Source: a virus. From it: 35,154 nt of DNA. The translations under genes and the position numbers were made by a program. How positions within the stretch are numbered: the stretch's first letter is position 1; each line of letters begins with the position of its first letter. Positions 17,201 through 23,621 of this stretch are shown here, piece by piece. Where the stretch lies: positions 1 to 35,154 of IMG/VR virus record IMGVR_UViG_3300042482_001018, one strand, 5' to 3'. The notes below the pieces were generated by a model that saw only the letters and a list, made by a program, of their open reading frames with translations, did no database searches and was not told the origin of the DNA.

Positions 17201-19746
17201 ACCACGCCATCGGCAGCGGAGACTCCGGCGCATTCCAGATCAAGAAGCTCGGCAACCTCGAGGCCATCACCCGCGAAGTCGTGCCGTGGGGCTGGGAGCT
17301 CACCAAGGCCGGAAACCTCAACGCGACCGTGCTCGATCTCTCGCAATTCCGCAACCGCGCCATGCGAGCCATCAACGATAACAACCCCGCGCTCGCCGTC
17401 TTCGAGTGGGACATTGGCAAGATTGAGGGCGACCTCAAGCAGTGGATGCAGAACCACCGCTCCGAACTCCCAGGCAACAACAAAATCGGCGACCTCAAGC
17501 GCGACGTGCTCAACTCCCTCGTCGGTGTCGCCACGACCGAGAACAGATCCCGCAACCCGCTCCACGGATCCTTCGGCCCTGGAAGCGCGATCAAGCAATT
17601 CCGCCTCGACCGCGTAGACGCCGCCGTCGGCACCGGACGCCAAGGCTTCCACTTCGACTACGAAAAAGCCAAAGGCAACTTCATGCCAGACAAACCCGCC
17701 CCCATGCCGGACTTGTCAAGAGACCTGCCAACGGATAAAGGCCAAGCTGTGCCGGAGAACACTCCAACTACAGGAAAACCATTTGAGTTTTTCTCAATAA
17801 GAAACAAAGAAAAATCTCCATTCCTTGGATCACGGTTTGGACAGGATATCGAGCCACATGGGAAATACATGGCTGAATCCACGCCCCGAGCTTCGGAAAA
17901 TCTGGATGCACGATTTGAAAAAGGAGCGGTTCGTTTTGAAAACCCACTTGTCGTTGATTTTGGAGGTGGCTACGGCGACTCATCTAACTGGAAAAATGTC
18001 CTTTCAAGCCAATATGAAGGAAAAACAGGATTAGAGCTATCGCAAGCCATCCGAGATGCTGGCCACGATGGAATTATCACCATGGAGCCTTCCAAAGGCC
18101 CCAACCGGCCAGCCCATACAAGTGAGATCGTAGATATCCGAAACCTGCAACCCCAAGGCCAAGCGATGCCGGATGCGGTGCCGGACAAAATATCTGGTGC
18201 ATTACCGAGACGCGGTGCTACCATATCTGGTAAAGCGGAGGTATCAAATGACGGAACGATCACATACAAAGGCAAAGAGCCAGCGCAATGGAACCCGCAA
18301 GAATTTGAAGCGTTTGGTAAAGAATTCGGTGTCCGAAACCTTGGCCCTATCAGCAAAATCTCCAATATCGTGGATGAGCTGGGAAGACCTGTGGCGCAAA
18401 TACCCGGTGGACTTGACGGAAAGTTTACCTACTACGACCTCCTACACCTCAAAGCCAACGCGGTAGATGTAAGAACTCTGCCTGTTGATTTGCACGGGCA
18501 ACTAACAGCCAAGCTGGCCCGCACGATGGCGCCAGATCGTGGAAACAAGGTGCAAAAGTTCAATGGCATCCTTTTCGGAATGCTGTCACCGAATTCACCA
18601 CTGCTTCCAAATGAATTTGGCCAAGCCCGTATGAGATTCGGCTCGATGGACGAAATCAAAAAGTTCGCCGATCTCCTTCCAGACAATCCTACCAAGGATC
18701 AGCGCAAGGCAGTCAATGAACGGCTCAAAAAAGAACTTGGATTCACCGCCGCCAAGAGCGGGGGTCTCGGCATCGGCATTTCGGTGGACTTGTCCAACAT
18801 CGTGATAGCCGCAAAAATGTTCCACAAGAATCCTGATTTCTTTATCAAAAAACCCAAGGAATCCTGGGCAAACTTCGTAGACAAGCTCACCACTCAGGTA
18901 TCTGGTCTTGGAACCAAAACGGCATCCTTCGGCGGAGTCTGGCAAGATCCGTTGAACGCCGGTATTTCGGCTATGGACCGCCACATGGCCAGAGCATTCA
19001 GCGACGAACTTCTCAACAATCCCGACATACGCGGAAGGTTTGAAGGAATTATTGTGAAACGATTTAATAATCTCGTCACAGAATCCAAAGATACCGCCAG
19101 AAAAGCCGACGCCAAAATTCGCAGAGCAAAAACTGAAAAAGCCAAGGCAGCAGCAGAACAAGAAAAGGCCACGGCTATGCAGAACCTGCCTGACCCCACT
19201 GCACTCAATGCGGACACATTAGACGATGTGCTCGGCCAAGCAGAAATCTTCGGCGCAGACCGCGTTAAAGATTTCGTCAACGAGGCCGTGTTTGCCGCCA
19301 TGGGCAGTCGCAAAGCGAAGTATCAGATGAATGATGGAACCGTGAACCCCAACCTTCCCCCATCAATTCAAGGCGTAGAATGGGTTCAAACACCCAAGGA
19401 TTTTCAAGTCATGTCCGAAGCATACAGACTTGCTCTGGAGATCAATGCCGAGCGTGCAAAATCAATAGGCATCGAAATTTTCCCAGCGCAATGGACTCTG
19501 TGGGATCGCATCAGGGGTCGCGTTGAGCCGCATGAAGCGATGTTTCCTGGTCTTGAAAAACTCCCCGCGCTCAATGACAGGCAACTCGCCTCGGCTTTCT
19601 CTGCCAACAAAAAAGCCGGATACGCCTCCACTCCCGCTCCAGGTCAACCGTGGAAACGCAAATCTGGGATCAATCCTGCCGAGTTGGCTTACTTCGGAAT
19701 CCCGATTGCCGCCGCCGCAATGTCACAGCAAGAAGACGAAAAGTAA
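14179..19746 (+). CDS. 1855-residue polyvalent-type internal/ejected virion protein
   Basis: Three short repeats of the form (F/Y)(S/T)xEELD lie at the N-terminus (residues 10-16, 84-90 and 101-107). Hydrophobic Gly/Ala-rich segments near residues 395-420 and 555-570 could insert in a membrane. HEFGH at 686-690 is a zinc metalloprotease HExxH motif, as in MPTase-type polyvalent proteins. Around residues 1195-1320 the pattern GKYMAE...LSQAIRDAGHDGIITM...SEIVDIRNL resembles ART-type (ADP-ribosyltransferase-like) polyvalent domains. Around 1470-1605, GILFGMLSPN, GLGTKTASF (1576-1584) and MDRH (1599-1602) resemble an HhH-GPD glycosylase-like fold. A charged coiled coil follows at about 1630-1670. 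Such giants are carried in the virion and injected with DNA. The ART and HhH calls are weaker than the HExxH call. A terminator follows. Confidence 0.8.
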   Translation: MATGSPNREFSTEELDAMAAAELPVENPETSRTASAPVASAPTAPEATGSPELAVGDGTSFSMQEPPRGPAMGPVAKLEAGREYSTEELDRIEQANKPKEYTADELDKATVDALNDPKYIPTRDEYFEQKETKERMVAAGKLPGTAELGAKLVGGLFVTLADAAYTYLVDAEGSITKLPETWDRAMAGKLKYAPGESLARSPATLQTGLGRASLEALKLGGWAKQLLEGDPKYRDEATGEFFTFSDPDFLRQQMEQGKKLRPTNEEDLKDWEFENHLFKKGIDSEYQDLGQKAGPTELLARVLTGRNQNELPIESQSQVAEMGLDITNAIPFGAGAKALGLSRGMKLVSSQAAGVVEKLSGGLVKGNDVLAERFAKVVTNTTGLAPEDLTTMGKALNYGKNVGIGAGIAGGAAAVGAPPEVAAFITGFYPAYKAGLGVLRKIETGAGTTKIIMREAADATNGLDQAARAAVLANNSVPQVFKEVLERPSQFVSIESTPARLAANQSLSPQMRAFMGKLSNPAIVQAVRGSSALAKGAVKGAAINAPFAALAYNAGEDEQAAGMLGAGVAFGAAGAGIDRFTGLQERRQQAAISDVSRMLVDVELNAGDVSKLMSTQTPDNLVKLAAMQGTFRNGLDFVPLNAIDYEKNVSSNGGAGAAGLFLQAIPGERARIYINLDAKRQGIEPHEFGHALLASGALDGQQKYAARAWVEKAYGSDGIKSRASEYASAIIRAKNSEAFPDGNFEISPGTLASEMDNLTQGGLARGDMDGLDWARDEIFAETFAQASQSMDFSAIRRGAPAGGNVLTFAEGILGAQSRALSASGVRIDSQTGAPLDTPDALFKDNPLLATDKNLINQLGTYINNYRQWANDPTHEKPRPNKVAPSGRASDVINNPQVTFYDRGDGVKATTFAVQDPVTGQAVLRDQRDLNAEHAKVKDQLKALGGSKLLQPSDPVLGPKKTTDGRVTVRGRVLPQSFDFLNGFMPHIRNFARQFEALGAAGESMQVRYHAIGSGDSGAFQIKKLGNLEAITREVVPWGWELTKAGNLNATVLDLSQFRNRAMRAINDNNPALAVFEWDIGKIEGDLKQWMQNHRSELPGNNKIGDLKRDVLNSLVGVATTENRSRNPLHGSFGPGSAIKQFRLDRVDAAVGTGRQGFHFDYEKAKGNFMPDKPAPMPDLSRDLPTDKGQAVPENTPTTGKPFEFFSIRNKEKSPFLGSRFGQDIEPHGKYMAESTPRASENLDARFEKGAVRFENPLVVDFGGGYGDSSNWKNVLSSQYEGKTGLELSQAIRDAGHDGIITMEPSKGPNRPAHTSEIVDIRNLQPQGQAMPDAVPDKISGALPRRGATISGKAEVSNDGTITYKGKEPAQWNPQEFEAFGKEFGVRNLGPISKISNIVDELGRPVAQIPGGLDGKFTYYDLLHLKANAVDVRTLPVDLHGQLTAKLARTMAPDRGNKVQKFNGILFGMLSPNSPLLPNEFGQARMRFGSMDEIKKFADLLPDNPTKDQRKAVNERLKKELGFTAAKSGGLGIGISVDLSNIVIAAKMFHKNPDFFIKKPKESWANFVDKLTTQVSGLGTKTASFGGVWQDPLNAGISAMDRHMARAFSDELLNNPDIRGRFEGIIVKRFNNLVTESKDTARKADAKIRRAKTEKAKAAAEQEKATAMQNLPDPTALNADTLDDVLGQAEIFGADRVKDFVNEAVFAAMGSRKAKYQMNDGTVNPNLPPSIQGVEWVQTPKDFQVMSEAYRLALEINAERAKSIGIEIFPAQWTLWDRIRGRVEPHEAMFPGLEKLPALNDRQLASAFSANKKAGYASTPAPGQPWKRKSGINPAELAYFGIPIAAAAMSQQEDEK

Positions 19747-19757
19747 TTGGAGCAACA

Positions 19758-19791
19758 CGCCCCGAACCCTAAAAAGTCGGGGCGTTTTTTT
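19758..19791 (+). terminator. Rho-independent terminator ending the virion operon
   Basis: A perfect 8-bp stem (CGCCCCGA with TCGGGGCG) and an 11-base loop are followed by seven T residues at 19785-19791, 11 bases after the stop codon of the 1855-residue protein. It closes the long structural operon before the attachment region. Confidence 0.9.
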
Positions 19792-19825
19792 GTTGTGAAG
19801 CGGTAGGTCAAAGTATGTCCCATCG

Positions 19826-19865
19826 GTGCCAATTCCGTGGGGTCCTGACCCACGGAATTTGGCAC
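19826..19865. repeat. Inverted repeat in the attachment region
   Basis: The arms 19826-19841 and 19849-19865 are reverse complements except for one extra A, with a 7-base loop. The TGCCAA core recurs at 19869 and 19880 outside the hairpin. There is no T run, so it is not a terminator. It is more likely a binding site for integrase, excisionase or an accessory protein. Confidence 0.7.
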
Positions 19866-19897
19866 TGATGCCAAAACGGTGCCAAATCCCCTAGGAA

Positions 19898-19929
19898 GTG
19901 GGTAGATTCGAATCCCACCCCCTCCGCCA
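19898..19929 (+). other. Putative attP with tRNA-Ser 3' end
   Basis: The stretch from about 19906 to 19929 reads as the 3' end of a bacterial tRNA-Ser: T-loop TTCGAAT, stem CCCAC, acceptor CCCCTCC, discriminator G and CCA. The rest of a tRNA is absent, and a TAGA insertion separates the GTGGG from the loop, so the tRNA is not functional. A tRNA 3' fragment about 140 bases upstream of a tyrosine integrase is the classic attP arrangement, in which integration restores the host tRNA. Phage genes on both sides argue against this being an attL or attR boundary. Confidence 0.7.
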
Positions 19930-20034
19930 TTTTGGAAGTTTTCAGAAGAGGTTGGAAAAAAGGCTGAGAACGTGATTCTAAGAGGGTCTGAAGGGTTTTG
20001 ATGATCTCGGAAAAAAAACGATGAATTTACAAAA

Positions 20035-20067
20035 GTGTCACCGTGTGTCACCGTTCTGTCACTGACA
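20035..20067. promoter_or_regulatory. Phased TGTCA boxes abutting the integrase start
   Basis: GTGTCACCGT occurs twice in perfect tandem (20035-20044 and 20045-20054), followed by a third box inside the palindrome TGTCACTGACA (20057-20067). The TGTCA cores are spaced 10 and 11 bases apart, on one face of the helix, ending 4 bases before the int ATG. They are probable integrase arm sites or an operator controlling int. Confidence 0.6.
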
Positions 20068-20071
20068 TTTT

Positions 20072-21079
20072 ATGGACTTACACAAACTATTGCCGGAATT
20101 TGATAGGGTGAAAGCGCGATGGGTGATCGATGTTCCCAGCTCGCTGAATAAGGGCATTCGTAAAAGATATTTTTTCAAAACAGCGGAGGAGGCGAATCGG
20201 GCGCATGCGGATCTCATTTATTCGCTCACTCTGACGGGTGATTTGCCGAGCACTACGAAGTCGGGTGAAAGCGTGGCTTTCTTTGCGGCTCAGTTTCTCG
20301 CTAAGAAATCTCTCGAGGTGGAGCCGGTGTCGCTGCGCCAAATTAAGTGGGGCATAAATTTGCTGTGCCAGAAGTGGGGGCGCAAGCGTCCAGCAGACCT
20401 AAAGCCGGCACACATGCGTGCCTGGATCGATTCTTTGCCGCTGACGACTCGCGGGAGGTGGAATGTGTTTGCGGTCTGCCGCGATTATTTTAACTCACCG
20501 ATTGGTCGTGAGGCTGTCTCGGCTAACCCGTTCAACGATGCGCCTCCGAAACGAGACAAGGGCGCGAGGTTGCCTATCCTGACTCTGGAGCAAATGAAGG
20601 CGCTGTTGGCCCATGAGTGGCCGGTGTGGTTCAAGTCTTGGTTGGTTGCTGGCGCCTTTGCTGGACTACGAACGCGAGAGATCTTTGCGGTGGACAACTC
20701 GGCCATTGATTGGGAGTACAAGGAGATCGTGATCCGACGCGAGGATGCAAAGCAGGGCGAGGCGGCGCGGCCTCGCTCGGCTACCATTCAAGACCCTTTT
20801 GCGCGACACATGCCGAGACGCTCGGGGCCGCTGGTCGATGGCTGGTGGAAGAAGGGCTGGGAACGGACGGCGAAGGAGGCGTGCATGGTTATTGGCGTGG
20901 ATGTGTCTCTTGGATGGCCTACGAATTGCCTGCGACATTCGTTTGCTTCTTACCATCTGGCCCATTTTAAGGACGCAACGAAAACGGCCTTTGAGATGGG
21001 GACTTCGCCGGACTTACTTTACGCCACATACGCAAATCTTGTATCCCGCCGCGATGCAGAGAAGTGGTGGGCGCTGTGA
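20072..21079 (+). CDS. int: Tyrosine-family integrase
   Basis: This encodes 335 residues. A core-binding SAM-like domain spans about residues 65-150, and the catalytic domain begins near 168. The catalytic signature is visible: Arg200 in AGLRTRE, LRHSFASYH with Arg288 and His289, and the nucleophilic Tyr in LLYATYANLV (Tyr320 is the best candidate, Tyr317 the alternative). The second His/Trp position is occupied by MGTS. Tyrosine integrases join attP to a tRNA attB, which matches the tRNA-Ser fragment upstream. The N-terminal arm-binding domain is short. The gene is preceded by phased TGTCA boxes and is convergent with the lipoprotein gene, from which it is separated by 4 bases. Confidence 0.92.
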   Translation: MDLHKLLPEFDRVKARWVIDVPSSLNKGIRKRYFFKTAEEANRAHADLIYSLTLTGDLPSTTKSGESVAFFAAQFLAKKSLEVEPVSLRQIKWGINLLCQKWGRKRPADLKPAHMRAWIDSLPLTTRGRWNVFAVCRDYFNSPIGREAVSANPFNDAPPKRDKGARLPILTLEQMKALLAHEWPVWFKSWLVAGAFAGLRTREIFAVDNSAIDWEYKEIVIRREDAKQGEAARPRSATIQDPFARHMPRRSGPLVDGWWKKGWERTAKEACMVIGVDVSLGWPTNCLRHSFASYHLAHFKDATKTAFEMGTSPDLLYATYANLVSRRDAEKWWAL

Positions 21080-21083
21080 CTTT

Positions 21084-21467
21084 TTATTGCCGCTGGGTGA
21101 GTGAGGGCTGCTGGGGATAGTGGAGGGCTGTGTTGGGGTGGATGAAGACGCAGCGGCTGGGGGCGGTGGATCGGGCGGCGAAGGTTTGCTCTTGGATAGT
21201 GCCGTCGGTCCAGCGGGCTCGGATGGTGTGGATGTCGTAAAAATCGTAGGGCCAATGCCCTTTGTAGGCGTCTTTGATTACGACGTTGCATGGACTGACT
21301 CCGGCGACATCGTTGTTCCAATCGATGATGGCGCCGGCGGGGAGGGTGCTGACGGAGATGCGGTGGTCGCTGTTGGTGATTTCTTTGACGACGGGCTCTG
21401 GCTTGGTCTTTGCGGTTGCGCAGGCGCTCAGGGTGGCTGCGAGCAGTAAAATGGAAAGTGCTTTCAT
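21084..21467 (-). CDS. PEGA-like lipoprotein, probable moron
   Basis: This encodes 127 residues on the minus strand. The signal peptide MKALSILLLAATLSAC has a lipobox (LSAC) with lipidated Cys16. The mature part contains ISVSTLPAGAIIDWNNDVAGVSPCNVVI, which matches the pattern of PEGA surface domains, and a C-terminal W/Y-rich segment. It would be exported and anchored in the host envelope. Its orientation against the integrase, its place between int and the control region, and its separate transcription fit a lysogenic-conversion gene, for example surface alteration or superinfection exclusion. That role is an inference; only the lipoprotein nature and the PEGA-like motif are visible. Confidence 0.75.
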   Translation of the reverse strand: MKALSILLLAATLSACATAKTKPEPVVKEITNSDHRISVSTLPAGAIIDWNNDVAGVSPCNVVIKDAYKGHWPYDFYDIHTIRARWTDGTIQEQTFAARSTAPSRCVFIHPNTALHYPQQPSLTQRQ

Positions 21468-21511
21468 GGTATTTTAAATGTAATACAAAGTGCTTAAAAT
21501 CAAGAATATGA

Positions 21512-21523
21512 CCCCCCCCCCCC
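21512..21523. repeat. Twelve-C homopolymer
   Basis: A run of twelve C residues lies in the 115-base gap between the lipoprotein and the reverse-strand RHH gene, about 45 bases upstream of the lipoprotein start. Such runs slip during replication and sequencing, so the length is uncertain and could be phase variable. Confidence 0.6.
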
Positions 21524-21582
21524 ATCAACCACATCTTTGTCTGGGTGAGATTCTGGGCACGAAGTGAGGTCGATAACTTTTC

Positions 21583-21876
21583 CTAGCCAGCCTTTCGGGA
21601 GGGCTTGGTCGCTCGAGTTGATGGCCCAGTATCGGAATTCTCGGAGGCTGGACTGATCACGACACCAACACTCCTCTTGGGCTTTTCGACTTTGGTTGCT
21701 TTGCGATCTGCTTCCATCATGGCGCGTATGGCCTTTTGGACCATCTTGGAAAAATCGGTGGGGCAGTATGCATTTTCTCGTTTGGCGTTGTGCTCCTCGA
21801 CTACTTCTTTCAAATAATCGAAGAGCTCTTTCGGCATCGAAATATTCACTTTTGATGATCCAGCTTTTGTCTTCAT
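21583..21876 (-). CDS. Ribbon-helix-helix DNA-binding protein (possible repressor)
   Basis: This encodes 97 residues on the minus strand. I choose the ATG at 21876, preceded by GGTGGG, over an upstream TTG at 21912, because the repeated GTAGCA boxes then fall in front of the gene. The N-terminus SSKVNISMPKELFDYLKEVVEEHN is the strand and first helix of an RHH fold, followed by FSKMVQKAIRAMMEAD as the second helix. The C-terminus is a basic, Ser/Pro-rich tail. RHH proteins bind DNA as dimers of dimers. It is divergent from a second RHH gene at 22034, with repeated boxes between them, the layout of a lysis-lysogeny or autoregulatory switch. Repressor function is inferred. Confidence 0.7.
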   Translation of the reverse strand: MKTKAGSSKVNISMPKELFDYLKEVVEEHNAKRENAYCPTDFSKMVQKAIRAMMEADRKATKVEKPKRSVGVVISPASENSDTGPSTRATKPSRKAG

Positions 21877-21885
21877 ATTCCCACC

Positions 21886-22033
21886 AGTAGCACCATTTGC
21901 TACCGAGTGCAAAATAAATTTACGCCTTCCGAGCTAGTGTTTATGTCGGTGTCAAGTGTTTTCTTCATTAGTAGATCACCCCACTTTTATTTTTTTCTTT
22001 ACTTGGTAGCACCAGTTTTATTTAGTAGCACCC
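21886..22033. promoter_or_regulatory. GTAGCA operator-like boxes between divergent RHH genes
   Basis: The core GTAGCACC occurs at 21887, 22006 and 22025, and an inverted TGCTACC occurs at 21898. One inverted pair sits just upstream of the minus-strand RHH start. The other two, 19 bases apart, end at the base before the plus-strand RHH start. The AT-rich stretch between (about 21910-22000) probably holds the divergent promoters, though no convincing -35/-10 pair is visible. Confidence 0.6.
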
Positions 22034-22207
22034 ATGCAAGGTGCCTACGTTAAAATCTCAGTGAGTATGCCGGACGACATCTACGGATTTCTGAAGGTTA
22101 AAAGTAATGCGGGGGGAACTCCGATTAGCAGGTTGGTAGCTCAAGCGGTTGGCAGAATGGCCGATCAGGACGCGAAAGCTAAAAACAAGCGGAGGGCCTC
22201 GAAATGA
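22034..22207 (+). CDS. Ribbon-helix-helix DNA-binding protein
   Basis: This encodes 57 residues. AYVKISVSMPDDIYGFLKVKSNAGGTPISRLVAQAVGRMADQ follows the RHH pattern: a short strand, helix A, a Gly turn, then helix B, ending in a basic tail (KAKNKRRASK). The start codon directly abuts an AGTAGCACCC box, so self-control is likely. It overlaps the excisionase-like gene by ATGA. It faces another RHH gene (21583-21876), a pairing that resembles cI/cro logic built from RHH proteins. Which one favours lysogeny cannot be told from sequence. Confidence 0.7.
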   Translation: MQGAYVKISVSMPDDIYGFLKVKSNAGGTPISRLVAQAVGRMADQDAKAKNKRRASK

Positions 22208-22377
22208 CCCCTGCCTACCTCAAACCACGGGAAGCGGCGGAGTACCTATCGATCTCCGTTGCGACTCTCTACGCCCTCCAGGGGGATGGGATTTTAAAAT
22301 TCTACAAACTGGGCGGCAGCACGCTTCTCAAGGTCTCTGAACTCGACGCGGCGGTGGAGTCCGGCCTTGTCGCCTAA
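22204..22377 (+). CDS. Excisionase-like helix-turn-helix protein
   Basis: This encodes 57 residues. YLKPREAAEYLSISVATLYALQGDGILKFYKLGGSTLLKVSELDAAVESG is the MerR/excisionase-type winged HTH pattern (HTH_17): a PREAAEYLSIS helix pair, a recognition turn, a beta wing with a Gly-Gly, and a final helix (SELDAAV). Such small proteins act as Xis or as small regulators. The start overlaps the stop of the RHH gene (ATGA), so it is co-expressed with it. With an integrase and attP nearby, the excisionase role is plausible. The distance from int (over 1 kb) is larger than usual. Confidence 0.7.
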   Translation: MTPAYLKPREAAEYLSISVATLYALQGDGILKFYKLGGSTLLKVSELDAAVESGLVA

Positions 22378-22385
22378 TCACGATT

Positions 22386-22505
22386 ATGGAACACGCTGAA
22401 ATACTCCGCAACCTCCAGTACTCGCTGGATTTTCTAACTTTGGTGGGTCCGGTGGCAGGCGCTCTCTACGTCACGTTCTTTGTACTGGGGGGTGCAAGGA
22501 AGTGA
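22386..22505 (+). CDS. Tiny membrane protein
   Basis: This encodes 39 residues: a polar start (MEHAEILRNLQYSLD), a single hydrophobic segment (FLTLVGPVAGALYVTFFVLGG) and an ARK end. The stop overlaps the next GTG start. Its function is unknown. It lies 8 bases after the excisionase-like gene at the head of the early operon. Confidence 0.45.
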   Translation: MEHAEILRNLQYSLDFLTLVGPVAGALYVTFFVLGGARK

Positions 22506-22660
22506 CGGCGACCTTTGGCATTTGCCTGGTCGTGCTGACCTTTGGGTCTTGCTGGGCCTGCTACCGGCTCGGGGTGGAAGAGGAGCGCCACCGCTGGGTG
22601 ACGATGCTTCGCAACCGCCGCAACCGCCGCCTCGATGACGAGGACAATTTCACAAAATAA
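22502..22660 (+). CDS. Small single-span membrane protein
   Basis: This encodes 52 residues starting at GTG (GTGA overlap with the upstream stop). An N-terminal hydrophobic segment (ATFGICLVVLTFGSCWACY) contains two Cys and is followed by a strongly basic cytoplasmic tail (RHRWVTMLRNRRNRRLDD) ending in acidic residues. The Cys/Trp-rich membrane edge and Arg-rich tail suggest an inner-membrane protein with the tail in the cytoplasm. No family is recognised. With its 39-residue neighbour it forms a small membrane pair at the start of the early operon. Confidence 0.45.
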   Translation: MTATFGICLVVLTFGSCWACYRLGVEEERHRWVTMLRNRRNRRLDDEDNFTK

Positions 22661-22673
22661 AAAAACACAAAAC

Positions 22674-23621
22674 ATGAAACTACAAATAGTAACTGGTAAA
22701 ATCCAGCGGGCCCAGCGGGTCTGCTTTTACGGGGTGGAGAGTGTCGGTAAGACGACTCTGGCCGCCAAGGCTCCATCCCCCCTCTTCCTCGATGTCGAGA
22801 ACGGCACTTCGCACCTTGATATTCCTCGGGTGGCGACTCCGACGTGGGCCGCTCTGAATGAAGCGGTGCGGGAGCTGGCAACGGAGAAGCACGAATTTAA
22901 GACAATAGTGCTGGACTCTATCGACTGGGCGGAGCGCTTGAACCATGAAGCTCTGAAGGAGGAGAAGAAAATCAAGAGCCTCGAGGAGATACCGTACGGG
23001 AAGGGCTTCACGATGGCGGCGGAGCGCATGGCTCGCTTCCTCGGTTCCCTCGACCTCCTAATCGAGGCTGGGATCCATGTCCTGCTGATCGGTCACGCCC
23101 AGGTGAAGCGGCAGGAACCACCGGACCAAGTGCTCCCGTACGACAGATACGAGCTGAAATTAACGAAGCAGGCGAGCCCTCTGGTGAAAGAATGGGTGGA
23201 CCACCTTTTCTTTCTGAACTTTAAGACCCGTGTGGTGGAGTCGGAGTCCGGCAAGGCGAAAGGACGAGGCGGCAAGGAGCGCATCATCTTGACCTCGCAC
23301 TCGGCGGCCTACGACGCGAAGACCCGCTCGGCTCTGGCGGAGGAACTCCCGATGGAGTGGGCGAGCATCGAGTCGCTCTTTGTCTCGAGCGTGCCGGCTA
23401 AGGTGCCGGTGCCGCAGCTTTCCCCGCTGGATATCCTCAAGGCAAAATTCAAGGACAAGGGCGACGAAATAACGGCATTCCTGCGGTACCGAGGCAAGAT
23501 CGGCGAGGACCAGCAGTGGACCGATGCTCCGCTGGACTACATCGCCCAAGTGCATGCGACCCCGTCGAAGTTCCTCGATGCGGTGGATGCGTGGAAAGCC
23601 TCCTGCGTGGAGCAGGCATGA
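22674..23621 (+). CDS. RecA-fold ATPase, Sak4-like recombination protein
   Basis: This encodes 315 residues from the ATG at 22674, after an A-rich leader. The Walker A motif is GVESVGKTT (Gly20 to Thr28), the Walker B is FKTIVLDSIDW (Asp81), and a sensor-like LLIGHAQVKR follows near residue 145. This is the AAA_24/phage nucleotide-binding protein pattern, related to Sak4 single-strand annealing ATPases. The C-terminal about 90 residues are variable. Sak4-type proteins anneal or pair DNA together with the phage SSB, and an SSB-like gene and an exonuclease lie downstream in the same operon, supporting this role. Confidence 0.8.
   Translation: MKLQIVTGKIQRAQRVCFYGVESVGKTTLAAKAPSPLFLDVENGTSHLDIPRVATPTWAALNEAVRELATEKHEFKTIVLDSIDWAERLNHEALKEEKKIKSLEEIPYGKGFTMAAERMARFLGSLDLLIEAGIHVLLIGHAQVKRQEPPDQVLPYDRYELKLTKQASPLVKEWVDHLFFLNFKTRVVESESGKAKGRGGKERIILTSHSAAYDAKTRSALAEELPMEWASIESLFVSSVPAKVPVPQLSPLDILKAKFKDKGDEITAFLRYRGKIGEDQQWTDAPLDYIAQVHATPSKFLDAVDAWKASCVEQA

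Noticed and set aside
19898-19929. Complete tRNA-Ser gene
   Set aside because: Only the 3' end is present; D arm, anticodon arm and 5' acceptor strand are missing.
21877-21912. TTG start for the reverse RHH gene
   Set aside because: The ATG at 21876 has an SD-like GGTGGG and leaves the GTAGCA boxes outside the gene.
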